Source of the DNA: Abyssisolibacter fermentans
GTDB lineage: Bacteria > Bacillota > Clostridia > Tissierellales > MCWD3
NCBI RefSeq assembly: GCF_001559865.1
Contig: NZ_LOHE01000037.1
Location: 62,001 to 126,000 of the forward strand
Direction of reading: 5' to 3'
DNA length: 64,000 nucleotides
The position numbers were made by a program, and so were the translations under genes. This document shows positions 25,608 to 34,228 of the stretch, one piece after another. How positions within the stretch are numbered: position 1 is the stretch's first letter; the number at the start of each line of letters is the position of its first letter. Under the pieces are notes generated by a model, which saw nothing but the letters and a program-made list of their open reading frames with translations, did no database searches and had not been told where the DNA came from.

Positions 25608-27711
25608 ATTACTCAAACCTAAATCCATAGCAGTAGTAGGAGCATCTGAAAAAGAAGGGTTTAGCGGAGCTACTTGTAAGAATTTAATACAATCAGAGTT
25701 AAATGACAATGTATTCTTTATTAATCCAAATAGAGACACTGTGATGGGTAAGAAATGTTATACATCATTAAAGGACGTTTCTAAGACAATTGATTTGGTT
25801 ATTATATGTACTCCTATAAAAATTGTAAATAAAATTTTAGAAGAAGCTGGAGAACTTGGCTGTAAAGCAGCAATAGTTTATGCAAGTGGCTATTCGGAAT
25901 CTGGTGAAGAAGGCAGAAAAATAGAAGCGGAATTAGTTCAAATATGTAAAAAGTACGATATATCTCTAATGGGACCAAACTGTATGGGATTTATCAATTA
26001 TAGTAACAGAATTTACTCTTTTGGTGTACAGCTTGACAATTATAATAAAAATGGTGGTATAGGTTTAATCTCACAGAGTGGTCAAATATGTGAAACCTTA
26101 ATGTTTATGTCGAAGGTTAAATTATCTTACTTAATATCATGTGGAAATAGTTCTGTAACACAGCTTGAAGATTATCTAGATTTTCTAGTGGAAGATAAAG
26201 ATACTAAAGTAATTGCCGTATATTTAGAAGGATTGAAAAACACTCCTAAATTTATTGAAACTCTTAGAAAAGCAGCAATTAAAGGAAAACCTATAGTAGT
26301 ATTAAAATCTGGTCGTTCAGAAAAAGCTCAGGAAATAGCTACTGCACATACAGGAAGTTTAACAGGTTCAGACAAATCTTTTGATGCAATATTTGAGAAA
26401 TTTGGAGTAATTAGAGTAGATGATATTGAAGAATTGGTGCAAACAGCAATGTTTTTTAGTACAATAAGAAAATTACCAAAAAAATCAAATTTTGCATCTA
26501 TGAATCTATCTGGTGGGGAAACAACTATTTGTGCAGATGTTGCAGATATGTACAATATTAGTTTTCCACAGTTTTCTGATTATACTCTTGACAAGCTTAA
26601 AGAAATGCTACCGGATTACTCAACCCCAAACAATCCATTAGATATGACTGCTTCTCTATCCTATGATCCTGATTTATATGCAGAAGCTATTAAAGTAGTA
26701 ATGGATGATCCAATGGTGGATATGGTGCTTTTAGGTGTTAATATACATGATAGATTGATTGAAGGCGATATTGTAGTACCAATGACTGAAGGAATAGTAA
26801 AAGTTGCAAATATGGAAGGTACAAAACCTGTAGCAGTACTATCATTTTTTGAAAGCACAAGAGAAAAAGGCATTAGAGAAAAATTAGAAAGCGCTGGTGT
26901 GCCAATATTACCGAGTGCAAAAAATGCATTTAATGTTTTAAAGCATTTAACTAATTTTATCAACTACGATCATAAAAAAAGAAACCTTGATGTTGCAATA
27001 AGTAAAACATCTGATATTAAAACAAAAAAAGTATTATCAGAAGAACAAAGTAAAAAAGTTATAAGTAAATATGGAATTCCAACTACAAAAGGATTAGTTA
27101 TTACTTCAGAAAAAGAATTATTAGAAGTTAATAAAGAGTTTAAATTTCCAGTAGTAGCTAAAATTGAATCAGCTGATATTCCTCATAAATCAGATGCAGG
27201 TGGAGTTATGTTGAATATAAAAGATGAAGCAGAGCTATTGGAAAAATATGGACAGATACTTAAGAATGCTAAAAATTATAGTCCAGAAGCAAAAATTAAT
27301 GGTGTTCTAGTTCAAGAAATGTTGCCATATGGTACAGAAATAATCCTTGGCATCAATAATGATAAACAATTTGGACCTATGCTTCTTGCAGGTTTAGGAG
27401 GAGTATTCGTAGAGGTGTTTGAAGATGTTGCTTTATATCCTGTTCCTTTAAATGAATTTGAAGCAACTGAAATGCTAAATAAGTTAAAAGCTAGTAAATT
27501 GTTCAAAGGATATAGGGGAAATCAACCATTGGATATACAAGGGGTGGTGGATACTATGGTTAAACTATCGAATTTAGCATATGAAATGAAAGATTCTATT
27601 GAAGAAATTGATATAAATCCTTTATTTGTTTATGAAGAAGGAAAAGGAGTATGTGCAGCAGATGCTCTAATAGTTTTAAATAGTGATGAAAAGAGACAGA
27701 GTTATGAATAA
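25594..27711 (+). CDS. Acyl-CoA synthetase, ADP-forming (acetate:CoA ligase type)
   Basis: A 705-residue fused alpha-beta NDP-forming acyl-CoA synthetase. A CoA-binding Rossmann domain (about 5-135, SIAVVGASEKEGFSG), a succinyl-CoA ligase-like domain (about 150-290) with the phospho-histidine in TAHTGSLTG, and a C-terminal ATP-grasp domain (about 480-700, with VAKIESADIPHKSDAGGV) are all present. It makes ATP from the acyl-CoA produced by the upstream oxidoreductase. The start is the GTG at 25594 after AAGGAGG, not the earlier in-frame ATG at 25558. It overlaps the following BCCT gene by 8 bases. Confidence 0.9.
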   Translation: MKLNKLLKPKSIAVVGASEKEGFSGATCKNLIQSELNDNVFFINPNRDTVMGKKCYTSLKDVSKTIDLVIICTPIKIVNKILEEAGELGCKAAIVYASGYSESGEEGRKIEAELVQICKKYDISLMGPNCMGFINYSNRIYSFGVQLDNYNKNGGIGLISQSGQICETLMFMSKVKLSYLISCGNSSVTQLEDYLDFLVEDKDTKVIAVYLEGLKNTPKFIETLRKAAIKGKPIVVLKSGRSEKAQEIATAHTGSLTGSDKSFDAIFEKFGVIRVDDIEELVQTAMFFSTIRKLPKKSNFASMNLSGGETTICADVADMYNISFPQFSDYTLDKLKEMLPDYSTPNNPLDMTASLSYDPDLYAEAIKVVMDDPMVDMVLLGVNIHDRLIEGDIVVPMTEGIVKVANMEGTKPVAVLSFFESTREKGIREKLESAGVPILPSAKNAFNVLKHLTNFINYDHKKRNLDVAISKTSDIKTKKVLSEEQSKKVISKYGIPTTKGLVITSEKELLEVNKEFKFPVVAKIESADIPHKSDAGGVMLNIKDEAELLEKYGQILKNAKNYSPEAKINGVLVQEMLPYGTEIILGINNDKQFGPMLLAGLGGVFVEVFEDVALYPVPLNEFEATEMLNKLKASKLFKGYRGNQPLDIQGVVDTMVKLSNLAYEMKDSIEEIDINPLFVYEEGKGVCAADALIVLNSDEKRQSYE

Positions 27712-29266
27712 AAAAAATAATATTGATTTTTCATTAATGCTACCTGCTATTTTTGCTACTTTAGTGATTACCATTTTACTAGTTGTATTACCAGGTTCTA
27801 AAAATGCAGTTGATACAATATTCAAATTCATTACAGTTAATTTTAAATGGTTGTTTCTCTCTTTTGGGTTTATTACTGTTGTGTTTCTTTTTTGGCTATC
27901 ATTTAGCAAATGGGGAAAAATTAAGTTAGGAAAGCCTGAGGAAAAGCCGCAATTTTCAACATTTACTTGGTGTGCTATGATATTTTGTTCGGGTATTGCT
28001 ATTGGTATAGCATATTGGCCGTTTTTAGAGCCACTTTATTATGCTAATACACCACCATTGTTGATGCAACCAAATTCAACTTTGGCAAAGGAATATTCAG
28101 GCATGCTTCCACTGTTTCATTGGGGAATTAGCATATGGGCATTTTCGGCATTACCAACCTTTACAATTGCATATGCTATACATGTAAAGGGCATTACAAG
28201 ATTAAGAATTAGTGCTGCCTGCAAAGGAATTCTTGGTAAATATTCAGATAAATGGCCAGGAAAATTAATTGATGTATTAGTTGTATTTGCCATGATTGGT
28301 GCAGTAGGAACATCTATGGGATTAGGAGTACCTTTAGTAGCTCAACTTATTTCTAGTTTAACGGGAATTCAAGTAACTGTTGGGTTGCAACTGTTTATCC
28401 TTTTAATATGGACTGCATTTTTCACTCTAACTGTGTGGGCTGGATTAACAAAAGGAACAGCAAAACTTTCTAATTTTAACACTTTATTAGCGATAGCTTT
28501 ATTAATATTTACATTTGTGATGGGTCCAACTTTATTAATATTAAATCTTTTTACAAATAGTATGGGAATTTTAATAACTGATTTTGCTAGGATAAGTTTA
28601 TGGACAGACCCTATAGCTAATGGAGGATTCCCAGAAACTTGGACAGTGTTTTTTTGGGCATGGGGAGTAGCATATGCACCTATGATGGGAATGTTTGTTG
28701 CTCGAATATCTAAAGGAAGAACAATAAAACAAATGATACTGGCTGTTTTATTTACTGGAACTCTAGGGAGTTGGGTGTTCTTTGCAGTATGGGGTGGATA
28801 TAGTATTAGTATTGTTGAATCAGGTACATTAAATATTGGACAAATGCTAAACGATTTATCTAAACCAGAAGTGATACTTCAAATACTAGGTACAATGAAA
28901 TTTGCAAAATGGTTGATAATACCAGTATATACAATTATGTGTTTCCTTTTTGTTTCTACACCATTAAATTCAACGGCATATACCCTTGCTTCACAATGTA
29001 CTAAAAATATTAAGGGAGATGAGGAACCAGCTAGATGGTTGAGAACCTTATGGGGAATTATTATTGGTATGTTTGTAGCAGGATTGTTTATGGTAAATGG
29101 ATTAAAAGTTATTCAATTATCATCAATAATTACCGCTTTACCGTTGATTCCAATTTTAGTTATACTTGTTCTATCTGGATTAAAATGGATGAAAGAAGAT
29201 TATGGAGAAATATTATCAACTAAACCTATATGTCTACAAGTAGAAAATATTAAAAAAGTTGAGTAG
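27704..29266 (+). CDS. BCCT family transporter, first copy
   Basis: A 520-residue 12-helix betaine/carnitine/choline-type carrier. The aromatic box region is present as WTVFFWAWGVAYAPMMGMF, followed by ARISKGRT, the conserved end of helix 8. The ATG at 27704 overlaps the synthetase stop, so transporter and catabolic enzymes are translationally coupled. The likely substrate is a zwitterion with a trimethylammonium-like group; the specificity is inference. Confidence 0.9.
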   Translation: MNKKNNIDFSLMLPAIFATLVITILLVVLPGSKNAVDTIFKFITVNFKWLFLSFGFITVVFLFWLSFSKWGKIKLGKPEEKPQFSTFTWCAMIFCSGIAIGIAYWPFLEPLYYANTPPLLMQPNSTLAKEYSGMLPLFHWGISIWAFSALPTFTIAYAIHVKGITRLRISAACKGILGKYSDKWPGKLIDVLVVFAMIGAVGTSMGLGVPLVAQLISSLTGIQVTVGLQLFILLIWTAFFTLTVWAGLTKGTAKLSNFNTLLAIALLIFTFVMGPTLLILNLFTNSMGILITDFARISLWTDPIANGGFPETWTVFFWAWGVAYAPMMGMFVARISKGRTIKQMILAVLFTGTLGSWVFFAVWGGYSISIVESGTLNIGQMLNDLSKPEVILQILGTMKFAKWLIIPVYTIMCFLFVSTPLNSTAYTLASQCTKNIKGDEEPARWLRTLWGIIIGMFVAGLFMVNGLKVIQLSSIITALPLIPILVILVLSGLKWMKEDYGEILSTKPICLQVENIKKVE

Positions 29267-29288
29267 ATATTTATTGGTAGATGCAACT

Positions 29289-29328
29289 AATGAGTTAAAA
29301 TATACTCTTGAGTACATTTTAACTCATT
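29289..29328. promoter_or_regulatory. 40-bp near-perfect palindrome: terminator or enhancer
   Basis: Two 19-base arms starting AATGAGTTAAAAT and ending ATTTTAACTCATT pair with one mismatch around a central TT. It follows the first BCCT gene by 22 bases, but has no T-run, and lies 60-100 bases upstream of the next sigma-54 promoter, so it may be the activator's enhancer as well as or instead of a terminator. The rest of 29266-29579 shows only that promoter. Confidence 0.5.
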
Positions 29329-29388
29329 ATAATAGAGAATATTTGGCTTATAATAGCAAAAATATAAGCAGTTATGTATGTTTTTGAT

Positions 29389-29405
29389 TTGGTACGTATT
29401 TTGCG
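29389..29405 (+). promoter_or_regulatory. Sigma-54 promoter of the second BCCT/enolase-superfamily operon
   Basis: TTGGTACGTATTTTGCG has GG and GC separated by 10 bases and the preferred T and C flanks. It lies about 175 bases before the second BCCT gene. Confidence 0.8.
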
Positions 29406-29578
29406 TAAACTATAAGTTGAATGATTATATATACAATCATTCTAATTGTAGGAGGTGGGTAAGTACATAGACTAAGAAGAAAATTTAATTAACAAAATTT
29501 ATAGGGAATACACAATAATTAAATTAGAAAAAGTACAGATACCAGTTAATTCCAAGAAAATAAAGGAGGAAATGAACA

Positions 29579-31126
29579 ATGGATGGAAAAAAACAAAGAA
29601 GAAATATTGATCTACCCTTAACCATTATAAGTACAGCATTGGTGCTGTTGCTAGGAATATCAATAGCAATATTTCCACAAAAAGGAAAAATGGTTGCAGA
29701 TAAGCTGTTATGGCTTCTCTTAAATGGTATGGGGTCTGGTTTTTTATGGTTTACAATAATTTCACTTGGAGTATTAACATGGCTCGTATTTTCAAAGTAT
29801 GGAGAAATCAAATTGGGTAAAACAGATCCTCAATTTTCAAAGATGCAATTTTTTGCAATGATGATTTGTGCTGGGTTTGGATCTGCTACATTGTATTGGG
29901 GCTTTTTAGAGACGATTTACTATTATATTGCACCACCATTTGGAATTGAAGCACAATCATCTTTAGCAGTAGAATGGGCATTGACATACAACTACTTTCA
30001 TTGGGGACCATCGGCGTGGGCATTATTTACTATTTGTGCAATACCTGTATGCTACAGCTTTTATATTAAAGAGGAGCGTCAACTTAAATTAAGTGTAGTT
30101 TGTGACAATGCTTTAGGAGGAAAATTATCAAGTCCTTTAAAGAAAATCATAGACGGGTTATTTATTGTAACAGCAATGGGAGGAGTAAGTATTACATTAG
30201 GTCTTAGTATACCTATGATTTCTAAATGTATTACTGACTTATTAGGAATATCAGAAAGTTTTGCTATGAACGTCGGTATAATATTATTTATATCTGTTAT
30301 TTTCACGCTAAGTTCTTACATTGGGCTACAAAAAGGAATGTCTAAGCTTAGTGATTTAAATATGTATTTGTGCATAATATTTACGATTGTTGTATTTATT
30401 GTGGGACCTAAGTTGTTTAGTATTAATAATGCTACAAATGCAATTGGACTATTGATAACTAATTATTTTAAAATGAGCTTCTATACAGATCCTGTTACTC
30501 AAGGAGGATTTCCTCAGAATTGGACAGTATTCTATTTTGCTTACTGGTTCACATATGGTCCGTTTATGGGAATCTTTATAACAAGAATTGCAAAAGGACA
30601 TAAATTAAAAGATGTAATTATGATGACATTGGTTGCTGGAAGTATTGGAAGTTTTATCATGATGGGCATATTCCAAAATTATACATTAAATTTACAATTA
30701 ACAGGTGCTTTAGACGCTGCAGGAATGTTAGCAGCAGGAAAGGATGCAGAGCTTATTCTTCAAGTACTTAAAACATTACCATTCCCTCAAATTATGATTG
30801 CAATATTTGCAATAGTTGCAATATTATTTATGGCGACAACTCTTGATGGCTGTTCATTTACATTAGCATCGGTTACTACAAAAAAATTAGATTCAAATGA
30901 TAATCCAAATCCAATTTTCAAATTATACTGGTGTATGGCTATTGCGTTTTTCCCATTGATGTTAGTATTAATTGATGCTCCTATCAATACAATAAAAACT
31001 ATTGCAATGGTTGTAGCTACACCTATGTTAATTGTGATAGGTATTGCAAATTATGGTTCAATAAAAGGACTATTAACTAATTTTGGAAAATTGACTAAAG
31101 AAGAAATAAAGAGCATAACCAAATGA
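29579..31126 (+). CDS. BCCT family transporter, second copy
   Basis: A 515-residue BCCT carrier, paralogous to the first. The aromatic region is altered to WTVFYFAYWFTYGPFMGIF, so some tryptophans of the first copy are Phe or Tyr; this may shift substrate preference. It has ITRIAKGHK after helix 8. AAGGAGG precedes the ATG at 29579. It heads the second sigma-54 operon, followed 97 bases later by an enolase-superfamily enzyme. Confidence 0.9.
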   Translation: MDGKKQRRNIDLPLTIISTALVLLLGISIAIFPQKGKMVADKLLWLLLNGMGSGFLWFTIISLGVLTWLVFSKYGEIKLGKTDPQFSKMQFFAMMICAGFGSATLYWGFLETIYYYIAPPFGIEAQSSLAVEWALTYNYFHWGPSAWALFTICAIPVCYSFYIKEERQLKLSVVCDNALGGKLSSPLKKIIDGLFIVTAMGGVSITLGLSIPMISKCITDLLGISESFAMNVGIILFISVIFTLSSYIGLQKGMSKLSDLNMYLCIIFTIVVFIVGPKLFSINNATNAIGLLITNYFKMSFYTDPVTQGGFPQNWTVFYFAYWFTYGPFMGIFITRIAKGHKLKDVIMMTLVAGSIGSFIMMGIFQNYTLNLQLTGALDAAGMLAAGKDAELILQVLKTLPFPQIMIAIFAIVAILFMATTLDGCSFTLASVTTKKLDSNDNPNPIFKLYWCMAIAFFPLMLVLIDAPINTIKTIAMVVATPMLIVIGIANYGSIKGLLTNFGKLTKEEIKSITK

Positions 31127-31222
31127 TAAAAGAAGAAATAATAAGAAGTAATAATAAGAAGTAATAATAGGGAAGTAGTAAGTTGACATACTTTAAACAT
31201 TAAGATAGGGGGTAAAGTTACA

Positions 31223-32347
31223 ATGAAGATTACAAATGTAGAGGTTTTTAAAACAAGAGTAGCTCCGATAGGTGAATTTTGTGCATGGGGTTGGAGTAGT
31301 ACGAATATTAAGATCACAACTGATGAAGGGATAGTTGGTTGGGGAGAAGCTGATAGTAATGGTGCATTAATTGAAACATTAGTGAATATGCCTAATAGTA
31401 ATTTTATATCCTATGGACTAAAGGAATTATTAATTGGTGAAAACCCACTGGATATAGAAAGACTGTGGTATAAAATGTACTACAAGACTTTGCATCATGG
31501 TCGTGATGCTGCTGCAATACATGCAATTAGTGCTATAGATATAGCATTATGGGATATAGCAGGGAAATATTACAATGTGCCTGTATATCAATTATTGGGT
31601 GGTAAATATAGAAATTATATAGATGCTTATGGAACGTTCGTTCCTAGTGATGACCACGAAGAGACAGCAGAAATTGCAAAGAATGCTGTAAAAGATGGTG
31701 GATATAAATTGCTTAAGTATGGTGGAGGAAGCTTTGGTACATCAGAAAAATTTGATGTTGATTCTGCAAAAGCGGTTCGAGAAGCAGTTGGCGATGACAT
31801 AGGTATAGCAATAGATGTATGTAAGCAATGGAAATCATATTCAACTGCATTGTCAAGAGCCAGAAAACTTGAGCAATTCAACCTAGAATGGATAGAAGAA
31901 CCAGTTGCCCCAGGTGATTATGATTCTTATAGAAGACTTGGAGATAAGATTCAAATTAAGATATCAGGTGGCGAAGCAATTACAACAGTACAAGAAGTAG
32001 CTAAATTTATGAAGGAAACAAGGGTAGACATAGTTCAACCTGATGTAACTAACTGTGGTGGAATAACAGAAATTAAGAAAATAGAGATGATAGCTAAACT
32101 TTACGGATGTAAACTTATTCCACATGGATTTGGTACAGGTATACTATTTGCTGCAACTATTCATAGCTTAGCGTCTTCAGAGTATGGCGATTTGATGGAA
32201 TATTCGATAAGTGAAAGTCCGTTATTTAAGTATGTTGACAGAAAACGTGCCATAGCTGTAGATGGTAGAATAGAAGTACCTGACAGAGTAGGGTTAGGAG
32301 TAGATATAGATGAGGACGTTCTTAAAGAGTATAGCTATACTTATTAA
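31223..32347 (+). CDS. Enolase-superfamily enzyme (mandelate racemase/muconate lactonizing type), first copy
   Basis: A 374-residue enzyme with the N-terminal capping domain (about 1-125) and a modified TIM barrel. Candidate metal ligands are D198, E225/E226 (WIEEP) and E251 (SGGEA). K165 at the end of strand 2, D274 and H301 (IPHGFGTG) fit the acid/base residues of the mandelate racemase subgroup, with E326 nearby; the first lysine of the usual KxK pair is a leucine. Such enzymes racemise or dehydrate hydroxy acids. Next to BCCT transporters and a 2-oxoacid oxidoreductase, dehydration of a dihydroxy acid to a 2-oxoacid is a reasonable inference. The start has AGGGGG. Confidence 0.85.
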   Translation: MKITNVEVFKTRVAPIGEFCAWGWSSTNIKITTDEGIVGWGEADSNGALIETLVNMPNSNFISYGLKELLIGENPLDIERLWYKMYYKTLHHGRDAAAIHAISAIDIALWDIAGKYYNVPVYQLLGGKYRNYIDAYGTFVPSDDHEETAEIAKNAVKDGGYKLLKYGGGSFGTSEKFDVDSAKAVREAVGDDIGIAIDVCKQWKSYSTALSRARKLEQFNLEWIEEPVAPGDYDSYRRLGDKIQIKISGGEAITTVQEVAKFMKETRVDIVQPDVTNCGGITEIKKIEMIAKLYGCKLIPHGFGTGILFAATIHSLASSEYGDLMEYSISESPLFKYVDRKRAIAVDGRIEVPDRVGLGVDIDEDVLKEYSYTY

Positions 32348-32402
32348 AACTGATATTATCTATTGAGTAGTTAATTCAGCAAATTACAGAGTAACGGGAT
32401 TT

Positions 32403-32625
32403 TGTTTATATATGGGAATCTTCATAACAAGAATTTATAAGAGGACATAAATTAAGAAACGTAATTATGCAGACGATGTTTTGGAACTAGTAAAAACGTT
32501 ATCCAGATGGATATATTCCCAAATTATACACTAAACTTGGAATTACAAGAACTTTAGATGCTTCAGGAATGTTAGCTACAGGAAATGATGAAGTTAACAT
32601 TCTTCAAGTAATTAAAACATTATGA
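32403..32625 (+). pseudogene. Relic of a third BCCT transporter gene
   Basis: This 220-bp stretch matches the second BCCT gene at about 30563-30780: shared text includes ATGGGAATCTTCATAACAAG, GGACATAAATTAA, TCCCAAATTATACA and GCAGGAATGTTAGC-like words (here TCAGGAATGTTAGC). Frameshifts and gaps remove coding ability. It sits between the two enolase-superfamily genes exactly where a BCCT gene would lie if the BCCT-enzyme pair had been duplicated. Confidence 0.85.
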
Positions 32626-32710
32626 TAAAAAAAGAAGTGAGAAAGTAACAACAAAGTAATTTTCAGGCTACTTCTTATGAAAATAAAATATAAGTATGAG
32701 GTGATTAGTT

Positions 32711-33841
32711 ATGAGTAAACCATTAACAATAAAAAAAGTTGAGTTGTTTGTCTATGGAGATCTTACAATGGCTAGGAAAAAGTGGGGTTTGCATGAACCA
32801 TGTGATCTTGTTCATAATGTTTGTAGAATTACCACTGAAGATGGATATGTAGGAATAGGAGCGACATATGGTATGAATTATGATTGTGCAGATGTTGTTA
32901 CTTTCGAGGCAGCCAAAGTATATATGGGTGGTTTAATTGGAAAATCTGCTCTTGATAGAGAATCTATTTGGGGTTGGATGAAGAGTAGAGCTAATGTAGC
33001 TACTAATACTACAGTTGCAATGTATGATATAGCACTTTGGGATTTGACTGCTAAATATGCTAATTTACCATTATATCAAATGCTTGGAGCTTGCAGAGAT
33101 CGAATTCCTGCTTATGCTAGTACAGATACTTATAACACTGATGAAGAATATGTAACTTGGGTTGGTAAAGCTATTGAAAAAGGTTATAAATTCATTAAAA
33201 TGCATTGTTATTGTAAGATAGAAGATGATCTAAGACTTGTAAAACTTATTCAAGAGAAGTTTGGATATGAAAAAACAGGCGTTAAATTCTGTTTGGATTC
33301 TGACCTTAGTTATAATAGAGAAGATTCATATAGAATGGCAAAACTATTAGAGGAATACGATTGGTTTTGGCTTGAATCGCCAATGAATGATTATGACCTT
33401 GAAGGGTACAAACAGTTAGTTGAAAAAACTAATATACCAATTTCTTGTGGTGGTAACTGTATGCTTAGCCTTGCAGAAATAGCAACTGGAATAAGATATG
33501 GAGCATGGACAGATGTGCGAGCTGATGCTACTGTAAATGGTGGAATTACACCTATGAGAAAAATAATGCATTTAGCAGAAGCTAACTCCATGAGATGTGA
33601 AATACAGTCTTGGGGAGATACAATTGCTATGGCTGCAAATCTTCATGTAATGCTGTCTCATGGAAATTGCACATATTTTGAACATGCATACCCACATGAT
33701 TGCCATGATTTAGCTGCATTAAAACCTTTTGACATAGACAGTGAAGGATATATCAATGCTCCTGAAGGACCAGGACTTGGCGTAGACTTGGACTGGGATG
33801 TTGTTGAAAAATATAGAATTAGATATGCTTGCAAAGAATAG
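32711..33841 (+). CDS. Enolase-superfamily enzyme, second divergent copy
   Basis: A 376-residue mandelate-racemase-like protein, only distantly similar to the first. The barrel carries K163-M-H165 in place of KxK, D196/D198 and E222 as metal ligands, but the third ligand position reads CGGN (N249) rather than GGE, and the usual His on strand 7 is replaced (QSWG, W301). D272 remains. It may therefore be a different dehydratase or epimerase subgroup. AGGTG precedes the ATG. It is the last gene of the island. Confidence 0.82.
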   Translation: MSKPLTIKKVELFVYGDLTMARKKWGLHEPCDLVHNVCRITTEDGYVGIGATYGMNYDCADVVTFEAAKVYMGGLIGKSALDRESIWGWMKSRANVATNTTVAMYDIALWDLTAKYANLPLYQMLGACRDRIPAYASTDTYNTDEEYVTWVGKAIEKGYKFIKMHCYCKIEDDLRLVKLIQEKFGYEKTGVKFCLDSDLSYNREDSYRMAKLLEEYDWFWLESPMNDYDLEGYKQLVEKTNIPISCGGNCMLSLAEIATGIRYGAWTDVRADATVNGGITPMRKIMHLAEANSMRCEIQSWGDTIAMAANLHVMLSHGNCTYFEHAYPHDCHDLAALKPFDIDSEGYINAPEGPGLGVDLDWDVVEKYRIRYACKE

Positions 33842-33905
33842 TAAATAGTAATTTAGTTTATTAATCTAAAACTCAATAAATCTAAAATATATTAAAGGAA
33901 CATAA

Positions 33906-34042
33906 TTGGGGCATTGTCCCCAAATCCTGAGGATTATAGCATTAGTTTTCTCTTGAACGCAAAACGGGCAACAAGTTGCCCGCGTTCAAGTCAGAAACTA
34001 ATAACCGCTCAGGCTGCTCATCAGCATAGCCTTATCCTGTAA
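33906..34042 (+). ncRNA. GC-rich cluster of four stem-loops, candidate RNA or repeat element
   Basis: Within AT-rich intergenic DNA four hairpins follow one another: TTGGGG/CCCCAA (33906-33923), TCCTGAGGA, a large 60-base hairpin (33942-34001) with arms TTAGTTT, CTTGAACG and CGGGCAA pairing with TTGCCCG, CGTTCAAG and AAACTAA around a CAAG loop, and AGGCTGCTG/CAGC-AGCCT (34010-34031). There is no open frame and no T-run. Base composition differs from the neighbourhood, so it may be a structured RNA or a palindromic mobile repeat. The rest of 33842-34228 shows nothing recognisable. Confidence 0.45.
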
Positions 34043-34228
34043 CTAGTTAATAATTATTGAGCATTATTTGCTAAATTAAAGAATGGTATACATAACAAAA
34101 ATCAAGTGTAAACAGATTATTCGACAAAATATAAAATTCTAATACTGTAAATTTCGACAGTTTCAATCTTTGCTATTAGTAAGAGAGTACACAAAATTAT
34201 TTACAAGTCCTTTTGATACACCTAGTAA

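Noticed and set aside
33906-34042. The hairpin cluster as a transcription terminator
   Set aside because: No T-run follows any of the stems on either strand, and four stems in a row are unusual for a terminator.
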